A DNA stretch of 33,469 nt from a virus. Positions 21,436-28,969 of the stretch are shown here, one piece after another. Position 1 is the stretch's first letter. Each line of letters opens with the position of its first letter. The notes below the pieces were generated by a model. That model made no database searches. It was not told the DNA's origin and was given only the letters and a program-made list of their open reading frames with translations. The stretch lies in IMG/VR virus record IMGVR_UViG_3300047440_000547, positions 1 to 33,469 of that record; one strand, 5' to 3'. Made by a program: the position numbers and the translations under genes.

Positions 21436-21448
21436 AACTTCTGTGTAC
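21424..21448. repeat. Direct repeat, right copy, flanking the integrase-arm gene
   Basis: Matches 20985-21009 at 24 of 25 positions, 439 bp away. Together the copies bracket the integrase-arm gene, consistent with insertion of the gene or duplication of a gene end by recombination. Confidence 0.85.
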
Positions 21449-21483
21449 ATTCATTATCAGAAACGTTATATTTAAGGAAATTT

Positions 21484-21738
21484 ATGGCTATTAATGACTT
21501 TGCTGATTTACCAGAAACTGAAAAACTACAAGAAATTTATCTTCTGGCTCAAACGTATATTATTAATAAATTAAACGATCTCTTTGAGCATGAACCTCCA
21601 GGCCGTGCATTTAGAACCTACGTCGAGGATATTCTCGATAAATTAATGTATATCTGTGACTTTCTCGGGCAAGATATAAACCATGTGATAATGGTTGAAG
21701 AAATCCTAGACTATCTAGAGGAGGAAGACGAAAAATGA
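21484..21738 (+). CDS. Unknown 84-aa acidic protein
   Basis: 84 aa, with AAGGAAA 6 nt before the ATG. Helical and acidic, ending in a Glu/Asp cluster (YLEEEDEK). No domain recognised. Its stop overlaps the ATG of the next gene (ATGA), so the two are co-translated. Early-region context. Confidence 0.6.
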   Translation: MAINDFADLPETEKLQEIYLLAQTYIINKLNDLFEHEPPGRAFRTYVEDILDKLMYICDFLGQDINHVIMVEEILDYLEEEDEK

Positions 21739-22034
21739 GTTTTACTAGTTTGACCCCGGAACAACAAAAACAAATCGCCCAATGTCTAGGAGACCTCGGA
21801 AAGGTAATGGAGAGCTATTACCTGAATGGCCTCTCCTCCCCTAACCAGATTGCCTTTGTATCCCAACAGTTTCTGTCCCAGATTATTATTACCTTAGCTA
21901 CCAAGGTGTGCGCCAAGGACAAAGCCAAAGATTTTATAAAAGATTACCTAGAGAACCTTCAAATGAGTTTGTTCTTGGATTACGAGCAGATAACGGGTAT
22001 AGATCTGCATGATCGCTTGATCATAGTTGACTAA
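21735..22034 (+). CDS. Unknown 99-aa protein
   Basis: 99 aa, starting in the ATGA overlap with the previous gene. Helical (LTPEQQKQIAQCLGDLGKVMESYYLNG; SQIIITLATKVCAKDKAKDFIKDYLENL), cytosolic in character, with no motif I can name. Probably works with its 84-aa partner. Confidence 0.6.
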   Translation: MSFTSLTPEQQKQIAQCLGDLGKVMESYYLNGLSSPNQIAFVSQQFLSQIIITLATKVCAKDKAKDFIKDYLENLQMSLFLDYEQITGIDLHDRLIIVD

Positions 22035-22080
22035 CTGTTATTTGTCTACATAAAGTTAAATAAATAATTGGGAGTTAGTT

Positions 22081-22356
22081 ATGGATAATGTTTGCATTGC
22101 TTGTCACGGTGCCAAGAAGGTGCGCAATATTGGAAACATGGTTGATATCGATTGCGTCTACTGCGAAGGCAAAGGCTACACAGACGAAGAAGACATCCTG
22201 GATTTAGAAAATGAACCCCTACCAAAACAGATCGAGGAGATAGATGATGATCCCCTCCCCTTGCCTGCTCAACCAAAACCAGAACCCCAACTAGCCGTTA
22301 AACTTAAAAAAGGATTTTTAAGTAAAAATGAAAAAGGAAAAGGAAAGTCAAAGTAA
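22081..22356 (+). CDS. Zinc-finger protein with a disordered tail
   Basis: 91 aa, with GGGAG before the ATG. C5xxC8 (CIACHG) and C25xxC28 (CVYCEGKG) form a zinc-binding pair like half of the DnaJ Cys-rich domain. A long acidic/proline region and basic C-terminus follow. Its last 29 bases overlap the small terminase gene. Perhaps an RNA/DNA- or protein-binding adaptor; the role is not known. Confidence 0.7.
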   Translation: MDNVCIACHGAKKVRNIGNMVDIDCVYCEGKGYTDEEDILDLENEPLPKQIEEIDDDPLPLPAQPKPEPQLAVKLKKGFLSKNEKGKGKSK

Positions 22357-22762
22357 GAATCCAGTAGGAAGGCCCACCAGCTATTCTATTGAGCTTGGAC
22401 AAAGAATCTGCCATGAAATTTCGACTACCGCAGATGCTCTATCTATTATTTGTGCGAGACATGCTGACTTTCCAGTGCGCTCAACAGTTTATGAATGGAA
22501 AAAGAATTTTCCAGAATTCTCAGACATGTACGATAATGCTAAACGGCACCAGTCAGATATTTTAGCCGAAGAAATATTAGAAATTTGCGACACACCAATG
22601 GAAACTGCAGAGCAAATTCAACAAGCACGATTGCGTATTGATACGCGCAAATGGATAGCTTGTAAACTACTTCCAAGGACATATGGAGACAAAGCACAAC
22701 ATGATGTTAATGTTATAAGTCATGAACAGGCATTGCAATTTCTAGCAGATAATGACACCTAA
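22328..22762 (+). CDS. terS: Terminase small subunit (Sf6-type)
   Basis: 144 aa. Selects the packaging start and stimulates the motor. An N-terminal helix-turn-helix (SIELGQRICHEISTTADALSIICARHADFPVRSTVYEWKK, residues about 20-60) is followed by a helix (DMYDNAKRHQSDILAEEILEICD) and a core-like segment (RLRIDTRKWIACKLLPRTYGDK), closely resembling Sf6 gp1 in layout. It starts within the zinc-finger gene and overlaps the large subunit by 11 nt, so coupled translation is likely. Confidence 0.88.
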   Translation: MKKEKESQSKNPVGRPTSYSIELGQRICHEISTTADALSIICARHADFPVRSTVYEWKKNFPEFSDMYDNAKRHQSDILAEEILEICDTPMETAEQIQQARLRIDTRKWIACKLLPRTYGDKAQHDVNVISHEQALQFLADNDT

Positions 22763-24311
22763 AGAAATAGCAGCTAGAAAAAAATTAAAATCTGATTTTG
22801 AATATTACGCTTCCAAGTGTCTAAAGATAAGAACAAAGACAGGCGAAGTGAAACCATTTGTTTTAAACAAAGCTCAACGTTTTATTCATGAAAAATTAGA
22901 AGAACAAAAAGCATTAAACGGAAAGGTAAGAGCGCTGATTTTGAAAGGGCGTCAGCAAGGATGCTCATCTTACGTGGGTGGAAGGTTTTATCACCAAACC
23001 ACACACAACAGAGGGACCCAATGCTTCATCCTAACCCATGCCCTAGATGCCACCAACAACCTATTTAAGATGGCGCAGCGCTTTTATACCAATACACCAA
23101 AACTGGTACAGCCAGAAGTCTCCTCCAACAACTCTAAAGAACTTATCTTTGGAGGCTTAGACTCAGGCTACAAGATAGGAACCGCAGAAACCAAATCCGT
23201 GGGGCGCTCAAGTACAATACAACTGTTCCATGGAAGTGAACTAGCTTTCTGGTCTAATGCCTCAGAGCACGCCAAAGGTATCCTCCAAGCCGTCCCCGAT
23301 GTCAAAGGAACAGAAATTATCCTAGAATCCACCGCCAATGGAGTAGGAAACTATTTCCACCAAATGTGGCAAAAGGCAGAATCCAATCAATCTGACTTCA
23401 TGGCTGTATTCGTCCCCTGGTTCTGGCAAGAAGAATATACCCGAACCATCCCAGAAGGGTTCCAGTTGTCACACGTGGAACATCATTTAAAAGAAATCTA
23501 CGGCCTAACAGACGGCCAATTGGCCTGGCGCCGATACAAGATAGTGGACCTCTCTGTAAACGGCCAGGATGGTGAAAAATCCTTCATGCAGGAATACCCC
23601 TGCAATGCCAATGAGGCATTTCAGCTAACTGGCGAAAACACATTCATAGACTCTGCTATAGTTATGAGAGCGAGAAAAGGAGTCGCGGAACGTTATGGAC
23701 CTCTACTTATCGGTGTTGATCCTGCTCGTTTTGGGGACGATAGGACCTCTATTATATTTAGGCAAGGACGAGTAGCTTTCGGGCTACAAAGCTTTACTAA
23801 AAAGGACACTATGGAAGTGACAGGGATTGTGCACTCTCTAATTGAGCAGCATCGGCCAGAAAAGGTATTCGTGGATATCGGAGGCTTAGGTGCTGGTGTG
23901 GTCGATAGGCTAAATGAACTTGGCCATCGAGACATTGTCGTTGCGGTAAATGCAGGCGCTAAACCCCTAGATGAAAAGCGTTATAGCAACAAGCGGGCCG
24001 AGATGTGGGACCTTTGCGCTAAATGGCTACAAGATATCCCCATTCAAATCCCAGATACAGATACCCTGCATGCCGACCTTTGCGGCATTCGCTATAGCTT
24101 CGATTCTAATTCTAGATTAGTCATGGAAAAAAAAGAAGACATGAAGAAGCGCGGTGTGCGCTCTCCAGATGAATCGGATTCCTTGTGTTTAACATTTGCA
24201 CTTCCTCCCTCTGCTTACAAAAAAGAAGAAAAAGAAACCAAGGAAGTTATTAAGGGACTCGCACAAAGCTTTAACCAGAAAATGCTAGCAATGCAAAAAT
24301 CAAGGAAATGA
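22752..24311 (+). CDS. terL: Terminase large subunit
   Basis: 519 aa. The ATP-driven DNA packaging motor and headful nuclease. ATPase: the P-loop-like LKGRQQGCSS (64-73), the Walker B-like LFHGSELAFW (about 148-157, Glu153), and the coupling motif LESTANG (181-187). Nuclease (RNase H-like): Asp313 in GVDPARFGDDRT, Asp365 in FVDIGGLGAG, and the acidic pair Asp463/Asp466 in SPDESDS. The deviant Walker A is typical of phage terminases. It starts inside the small-subunit gene and ends just before portal, as in P22/Sf6. Confidence 0.95.
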   Translation: MTPKEIAARKKLKSDFEYYASKCLKIRTKTGEVKPFVLNKAQRFIHEKLEEQKALNGKVRALILKGRQQGCSSYVGGRFYHQTTHNRGTQCFILTHALDATNNLFKMAQRFYTNTPKLVQPEVSSNNSKELIFGGLDSGYKIGTAETKSVGRSSTIQLFHGSELAFWSNASEHAKGILQAVPDVKGTEIILESTANGVGNYFHQMWQKAESNQSDFMAVFVPWFWQEEYTRTIPEGFQLSHVEHHLKEIYGLTDGQLAWRRYKIVDLSVNGQDGEKSFMQEYPCNANEAFQLTGENTFIDSAIVMRARKGVAERYGPLLIGVDPARFGDDRTSIIFRQGRVAFGLQSFTKKDTMEVTGIVHSLIEQHRPEKVFVDIGGLGAGVVDRLNELGHRDIVVAVNAGAKPLDEKRYSNKRAEMWDLCAKWLQDIPIQIPDTDTLHADLCGIRYSFDSNSRLVMEKKEDMKKRGVRSPDESDSLCLTFALPPSAYKKEEKETKEVIKGLAQSFNQKMLAMQKSRK

Positions 24312-24312
24312 T

Positions 24313-26427
24313 ATGCCAATTGCAAAGAAATATGCTACACGATTAGATGAGATTAAAGACAACATTCGAGCCTCACATAATTATTTCGAAAATAACTTTA
24401 ATCGTTATCATGAGTTTCTGAAGTTTGTATTCAAAACATCGCTTGGCGCAGACGATGAAACAAAATTAAATATCTTACAAAAACCCATCGTTGAATTTAA
24501 CATCCTAGAAGCTATGATATCTCGACTTCGGGGCGAGTTCATTAAACAAGAGCCTATGATTACCGCAAGGGCCGCAGAAGGAATACGAGTTGAAGACCTT
24601 ACTGACGATTTCCTAGATACCCTGGAGGTCATAGAGGGACACTTACGGGAAATCTTCTTCGATGCTTCTAACGATGCCTTAGCTTATAACGTTTATTCAG
24701 ACTTACTGGCCGGCGGGTTCTCAGTCGTCCATGTGTTTACAGACTATATAAACTCCATGTCTTTTGAGCAGAACATCCGGGTAGAGCGCGTATTCGACCC
24801 TACTCTTACCGGCTTTGACCCTCTTGCCAGAGACTCTCATAAAGGCGACGGAAGCTACTGTTTCCAGCTTTATCCTAAAACGCGCGAAGAGTTTGAGAAG
24901 GAGTTTGGCGATGACTCTACTCGCAACATGCGATTCGTCCGCAATAGCCAAATGGGTAATTTCAATTGGAGCTATATCTCTCAAGACCAGGAAATTGTTT
25001 TATTAGCGGAATACTTTGCTAAAAGGAAAAAGAAAGAGCGCATTGTTAAGCTCTCCAATGGCCATACCATTATAAAGAAACACTATGAAGAATTCATGGA
25101 AATGTGGAAAGAAGAAGGTTTCATAGAGCAAGCACCGATTGTTATTTCAGAAAGAGAAACCGTTATCGAAGTTATAGAGCGATATTTGGTTTGTGAAGAC
25201 AAGGTACTTACACGAGAGGTAACCTCTTATCGCTATTTACCGCTTGTATTCGTTGATGGAAATAGTGTTGTCATCAGACAAAGCGAGAATGGTGCCTCAG
25301 AACAAATGACGCGACCTTTTGTTTATCATGCCAAAGGTATACAACAATTAAAGAACTTTTCAGGTCAAACCGTCGCCGCTGAAATCGAGAATATGGTTCA
25401 GCATAAGTTTATTGTATCTGTAGAATCAATCCCAGAAGGTTATGAGGATGCGTACAAAAACGTACAACAAGCATCGACATTGGCTTACAACGCTTTCTAT
25501 AAAGATAATCCAGATGTTCCCTTACAACCGCCAAGAGAAGTACAAAGGACCCCTACCCCGCCTATTGTTGAAAACACCTTCATGGGAACCGATAGAGTCA
25601 CCCAAACAATACTAGGCAGCTATGATGGCATCCTTGGAATCAGTGATAAACAAATATCAGGGGTCGCGATTCAACAAGGTGCTATGCAGTCTAACGCAGC
25701 TGCTATCCCCTATTTAAAGGGGTATATAAAGGGGTTGAACCGCATAGCGCAGATCATTATAGACTTAATTCCAAAATATTATGTAACCCCAAGAAGCCTT
25801 CCAGTAATGAAGTCGGATGGAAAACGCTCCTATCAGATAATCAATCACCCAACAGATCCCACGAGCTTGGATTTAAGTTACAATCCTGATAGCTTACAGA
25901 TCAAGGTAGAGGCTGGTGTAAGCTCTGGCGTTCAGAAACAAGTGGCCCTAGACCAAATTATACGTATGATGCAATCAAGCGAAATATTTGCTCAGTTCAT
26001 TAATACCCAAGGCCTGGAGATAATCCTCGATAACCTAGATATCCGTGGCATTGAGAGTATGAAAGCCCAAGCCGTCAAATTTATGAAGCAACAACAAGAG
26101 GCACAGGCCAAGGCTGCTGAGCAAGGGGACCCCATGCAAAAGATGGCCGAAGAGCAAATGAAGACTTTACAGGAAATTGAGATGGCTAAAGTAGAGCAGG
26201 CGGCTAGCAAGGCAGAGGGCGACCACGCTATTCAAGCTGCTAAGGTTGCTAATGAGAAACAGCTTACAGATATTAAGTACATGGAAACCATGGCTAAGAT
26301 TCAGGATATGGCTAGCAAGCAAGACATTGAAGAAGCTAAGCTTGATAGCGAGAATGCTAGAACAGCAGTCGAAGCTGCGTTAAACGTTGCTAAACATCAT
26401 ATAGAGCAAGCGAGACCATTTGAATGA
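24313..26427 (+). CDS. Portal protein (P22 gp1-like)
   Basis: 704 aa, compared with 725 for P22 gp1. Forms the dodecameric ring through which DNA enters and leaves. The body is mixed alpha/beta, and from about residue 590 it has a long Gln/Ala/Glu-rich coiled helix (KFMKQQQEAQAKAAEQGDPMQKMAEEQMKTLQEIEMAKVEQ), which in P22 portal forms the barrel extending into the capsid. The ATG follows the terminase stop by 1 nt. The stop overlaps the next ATG (ATGA). Confidence 0.9.
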   Translation: MPIAKKYATRLDEIKDNIRASHNYFENNFNRYHEFLKFVFKTSLGADDETKLNILQKPIVEFNILEAMISRLRGEFIKQEPMITARAAEGIRVEDLTDDFLDTLEVIEGHLREIFFDASNDALAYNVYSDLLAGGFSVVHVFTDYINSMSFEQNIRVERVFDPTLTGFDPLARDSHKGDGSYCFQLYPKTREEFEKEFGDDSTRNMRFVRNSQMGNFNWSYISQDQEIVLLAEYFAKRKKKERIVKLSNGHTIIKKHYEEFMEMWKEEGFIEQAPIVISERETVIEVIERYLVCEDKVLTREVTSYRYLPLVFVDGNSVVIRQSENGASEQMTRPFVYHAKGIQQLKNFSGQTVAAEIENMVQHKFIVSVESIPEGYEDAYKNVQQASTLAYNAFYKDNPDVPLQPPREVQRTPTPPIVENTFMGTDRVTQTILGSYDGILGISDKQISGVAIQQGAMQSNAAAIPYLKGYIKGLNRIAQIIIDLIPKYYVTPRSLPVMKSDGKRSYQIINHPTDPTSLDLSYNPDSLQIKVEAGVSSGVQKQVALDQIIRMMQSSEIFAQFINTQGLEIILDNLDIRGIESMKAQAVKFMKQQQEAQAKAAEQGDPMQKMAEEQMKTLQEIEMAKVEQAASKAEGDHAIQAAKVANEKQLTDIKYMETMAKIQDMASKQDIEEAKLDSENARTAVEAALNVAKHHIEQARPFE

Positions 26428-26642
26428 GCTTTGATGAAACAAAAATTAAAATGAATATATTCTCAATAGGATTAGGAAATGAGAAGTTTTATTGCAATTT
26501 AAGAAGTGGTGAATTCCAAAAGGAATTTGAATTTAAAAATGATTCTTGTTTTATTGATTTTCTTTTAACAGTCGAAAGAAAAATCCGAGAGCTCAAGGAG
26601 GAGCACGAAAATGGCGAAACTAACGACGAAACAACGCAATAA
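26424..26642 (+). CDS. Unknown 72-aa protein after portal
   Basis: 72 aa from the ATGA overlap with portal. Charged, with alternating beta-like segments (KFYCNLRSGEFQKEFEF) then a Glu/Lys helix. The last 32 bases overlap the next gene, which has its ribosome site (CAAGGAGGAG) inside this one. Function unknown. Confidence 0.55.
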   Translation: MSFDETKIKMNIFSIGLGNEKFYCNLRSGEFQKEFEFKNDSCFIDFLLTVERKIRELKEEHENGETNDETTQ

Positions 26643-26865
26643 ATTGCCTAAGTCTGAATTTGGAATGCCTGGTGAAAGAAAGTACCCCATAAATAATCCG
26701 GCTCATGCAAAAAACGCGAAAAGTAGAGCCTCCCAGATGGAGAAGGCAGGAAAGCTATCTGAAAGTGCTAAGGCTAAGATAGATGCTAAGGCCAATAAGA
26801 TGCTTCATGCTAAGAAAAAGAAAGTAGCTAAGCCTAAGTCTAAGGGTAAGACTGTTACTGGTTAG
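26611..26865 (+). CDS. Small basic phage protein (DUF6582-like)
   Basis: 84 aa, with AAGGAGGAG before the ATG. The opening TTKQRNKLPKSEFGMPGERKYPINNPAHAKNAKSRAS matches a small phage protein pattern known near packaging genes (DUF6582-like). The C-terminus is a Lys/Ala-rich basic arm that suggests DNA binding. It is the last gene of the packaging cluster before the minus-strand tRNA. The family assignment is from memory of the pattern. Confidence 0.7.
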   Translation: MAKLTTKQRNKLPKSEFGMPGERKYPINNPAHAKNAKSRASQMEKAGKLSESAKAKIDAKANKMLHAKKKKVAKPKSKGKTVTG

Positions 26866-26866
26866 A

Positions 26867-26942
26867 TGGCTCCCCGAGACGGGCTCGAACCGCCGACCCA
26901 GTGATTAACAGTCACTTATTCTTCCAACTGAACTATCGGGGA
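26867..26942 (-). tRNA. tRNA-Asn (anticodon GTT)
   Basis: 76 nt on the minus strand with a complete cloverleaf. Acceptor TCCCCGA pairs with TCGGGGA; D-arm GTTC/GAAT; anticodon stem AGTGA/TCACT around loop CTGTTAA (anticodon GTT); variable loop of 5; T-arm GGCGG/CCGTC around TTCGAGC. The 3' CCA is encoded. It lies 9 bp after the paralogue F gene on the same strand, likely in the same transcript. It would supply Asn tRNA for the Asn-rich fibre and structural proteins. Confidence 0.95.
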
Positions 26943-26951
26943 TCTATTTTT

Positions 26952-27284
26952 TCAATAACCTTCTGTTTGTTTATTTTTTAAGCTATCTACATTCGCTTCT
27001 AAAGTCTGGATTAACTTATCATATCTTCTAGCATCAATATAATGTTGAATCGTTGGAATAATTGTAGTGGTAAAAATAGCTCCTCCTATAATAATCACAA
27101 CCATAAATCTTGCATTAATTTGAGCCATCATTTTATCTTGCATTAACTGCATTTCTGGCCTTAATACTATTTCTTTATCTAATTCTGCAGCCAGTGCCAG
27201 TGATTCAGCTTGCAGGGTTGCCTGTTGCTCTGTAAAACCCGCTGCTAGATATTTTTTGTATTCAATTAATGTATCAATTCTCAT
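26952..27284 (-). CDS. DUF1640/CCDC90-like coiled-coil membrane protein, paralogue F
   Basis: 110 aa. Signature RIDTLIEYKKYLAAGFTEQQA as in the other copies, then a Glu/Leu/Gln helix (LQAESLALAAELDKEI... EMQLMQDKM), a membrane helix at about 60-80 (FMVVIIIGGAIFTTTIIPTI) and a short C-terminal coiled coil. AGGAGTAAAT precedes the ATG, close to the leader of paralogue B. It has its own promoter (27312-27341) and is followed by a tRNA-Asn on the same strand. It interrupts the portal-to-scaffold order. Confidence 0.75.
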   Translation of the reverse strand: MRIDTLIEYKKYLAAGFTEQQATLQAESLALAAELDKEIVLRPEMQLMQDKMMAQINARFMVVIIIGGAIFTTTIIPTIQHYIDARRYDKLIQTLEANVDSLKNKQTEGY

Positions 27285-27311
27285 GTATTTACTCCTATCT
27301 ATCCTGAGAAC

Positions 27312-27348
27312 ATTTTACCACTTTTCTTAAATTGGTAACAAATTGGTA
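27312..27348 (-). promoter_or_regulatory. Promoter of paralogue F with phased direct repeats
   Basis: Read leftward: TTGTTA (27341-27336), 18-base spacer, TAAAAT (27317-27312). AAATTGGTA occurs twice (27329-27337, 27340-27348) at 11-bp spacing, one helical turn, overlapping the -35. The repeat is a good candidate operator or activator site. Confidence 0.55.
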
Positions 27349-27409
27349 GATGTGTTGATATACAACCAATCACTAGTTTATAAATGAACTTGTGTTTAAT
27401 TATAGGTCT

Positions 27410-27589
27410 TTATTTTAAATTAGTTACCCATTCCTCAATCTCTTTCCTTTTGTACATCGGACGTTTCCCATTTAATATTGCTGCCTTAGGAAAATCAGGC
27501 AACTTATTTATTTCATAGAATTTAGTAGGTCCAACACCTAAAATTTCCTGTACTTGTTTTGGATAAATTAATAGCGATTCATCACTCAT
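27410..27589 (-). CDS. AlpA-like helix-turn-helix regulator
   Basis: 59 aa from ATG at 27589, preceded by GGGAGTG. An in-frame ATG at 27622 lies inside the operator-like palindrome and is unlikely. The core (LLIYPKQVQEILGVGPTKFYEINKLPDFPKAAILNGKRPMYKRKEIEEWV) is a winged helix-turn-helix of the AlpA/excisionase type: turn at GVGPTKFYE, wing, then a final helix. Such proteins are activators or excision factors. No integrase gene accompanies it, so it may control its own minus-strand island or a nearby promoter. Confidence 0.8.
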   Translation of the reverse strand: MSDESLLIYPKQVQEILGVGPTKFYEINKLPDFPKAAILNGKRPMYKRKEIEEWVTNLK

Positions 27590-27609
27590 GTTCACTCCCG
27601 AGGAGTTAG

Positions 27610-27634
27610 CTCGATATAACATCCATATACCGAG
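27610..27634. promoter_or_regulatory. Palindromic operator in front of the AlpA-like gene
   Basis: CTCGATATA, 7-base spacer, TATACCGAG: two 9-bp arms complementary at 8 of 9 positions. It lies 21-45 bp upstream of the start at 27589, where the promoter should be, so autoregulation by the encoded protein is likely. Confidence 0.55.
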
Positions 27635-28206
27635 CCAATCTCTTTTAACATTGCTTCTCTCTAATTAGAACAGTTCTCAACCATTCACGATGTATTTTAA
27701 ACAAAATTATAAAGAAGTAAACAATAGAAATAAGATGGAATACACAACTTGAACTATTGCCCCTATCCATCGCCTGTGCCTTTAGAACATGTTTTTAAAA
27801 TTGCATTGCAATTGCAATTATTTCGTTTGCAATTGCAGAAATTGCACGATTTCTATGAAAACGTAGTATGAATCCTACGAAAATTGCATGAAAGTTGGAA
27901 TATCGCTCGGATTTTACCCGCCCAATTTTTCTTTTTTTGTGCTACGTGAAAACTATCGTTCTATTTTAGATAATTAACTTATTTTGTAAAGTTCATTCTT
28001 ACAGGCATAAAAGATAGCTGCTATCACAGGAATGGAACCTCTCAGTTTTTGTTATTTCTTGCATTTTTTCCAAGCCCTACTAACCTTAATATTAAGTGGA
28101 CTTGCTCTGCTTCGCGCTCTGCGTTACGAGGTTAACTTCGCCAGTTAAGGATTATCTGGCCGCGCTCAGCGACACGAGGATTACCGTCACGGGGAAATAG
28201 TGGGTT
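27635..28206. other. Non-coding stretch with TTGCAATTGCAA repeats before the scaffold gene
   Basis: No convincing gene was found in 27635-28206. It contains ATTGCAATTGCAAT (27805-27818, a perfect 14-bp palindrome), TGCAATTGCA (27828-27837), then AATTGCA near 27840 and AATTGCAT at 27882-27889: five related sites in 90 bp. CGTAG/CTACG arms lie at about 27862-27879, and GATAGC-T-GCTATC at 28013-28025 follows a possible promoter (TTGTAA, 16-17 bases, CATAAA/ATAAAA). The last 100 bp is GC-richer with short hairpins (GCCAG...CTGGC). It probably carries the late structural promoter or a control site. Confidence 0.4.
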
Positions 28207-28905
28207 ATGGAAGACAATGTAGAGAATGCAGTAATGGATACTGCGGCACCTGCAAGCGCTGAAAAGATGCTTACAGCGAGCCAAGTTAATGACATCGTTA
28301 AACGGGAAAAGATTCGTGCTGCTGAAAAAGCCCGGCAGGAAGCCGAGGCTGCACATCAGGCAGAATTAGAAAGGATGCGTTCCCAGCCTGGACAGCCAGG
28401 GGGAGGTTCACTTGATGTGGCTGCCATTGAGGATAGGGTGTACAACAAGTTCTTAGATGAACTTGCACACCACCGCGATGAGGCAGTGAAGGCGCAGCAA
28501 GAAGCGGAGTTAAGAGGCATCGCTGAGCAATATTACCTAAAGATGGGTAAAGGTTCTCAGCTCTTTGATGACTTTAACGAAGTGATGGGCGACTTCGAGC
28601 CGGATAAATTCCCAAATGCTGTCATGCTTGCCGCTGGTATGGAACATACGCCAGAGATTATGTATGAACTGGCTAAGAATCCTTCAAAGCTTCAGGAAAT
28701 TGATGCTTTAGCGACTAAGTCAGATAAACTGGCTAAAAGACAGCTACAAAAACTGTCTCAGTCAATAGAGTCCAATTTACAAGCCAAAGCAACTGCCGTT
28801 AATGCACCAGCTCCTTTGTCACGTCCTAAACCGTCTATGGTAGGCGCGGACAACGGTAAAATGTCGCTGAAGGACTTCAAAAACGCACCTTGGCTTAGAG
28901 GCTAG
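28207..28905 (+). CDS. Scaffolding protein
   Basis: 232 aa, compared with 303 for P22 gp8. Directs coat assembly and then leaves the capsid. It is highly charged and helical (VNDIVKREKIRAAEKARQEAEAAHQAELERM), with a Gln/Pro/Gly linker at about 58-68 and a long helical middle. The end MSLKDFKNAPWLRG is a short basic tail, where P22 scaffold binds coat. In-frame TAG at 28198 supports this start, although the ribosome site is weak (GGGGAAA). Position directly before coat matches P22. Confidence 0.75.
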   Translation: MEDNVENAVMDTAAPASAEKMLTASQVNDIVKREKIRAAEKARQEAEAAHQAELERMRSQPGQPGGGSLDVAAIEDRVYNKFLDELAHHRDEAVKAQQEAELRGIAEQYYLKMGKGSQLFDDFNEVMGDFEPDKFPNAVMLAAGMEHTPEIMYELAKNPSKLQEIDALATKSDKLAKRQLQKLSQSIESNLQAKATAVNAPAPLSRPKPSMVGADNGKMSLKDFKNAPWLRG

Positions 28906-28969
28906 GCGCAAAGTTCCAAGCTATCGTTTCCTCGCCAGGATTAATTCTTAGCGAAAGGAATCACTAGCT

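Noticed and set aside
24721-24984. Minus-strand open frame inside the portal gene
   Set aside because: No promoter, no ribosome site, and the portal frame is unambiguous.
26867-26942. tRNA-Asn as an attachment-site core
   Set aside because: The gene is complete with CCA and there is no integrase or matching direct repeat elsewhere in the circle to suggest attP.
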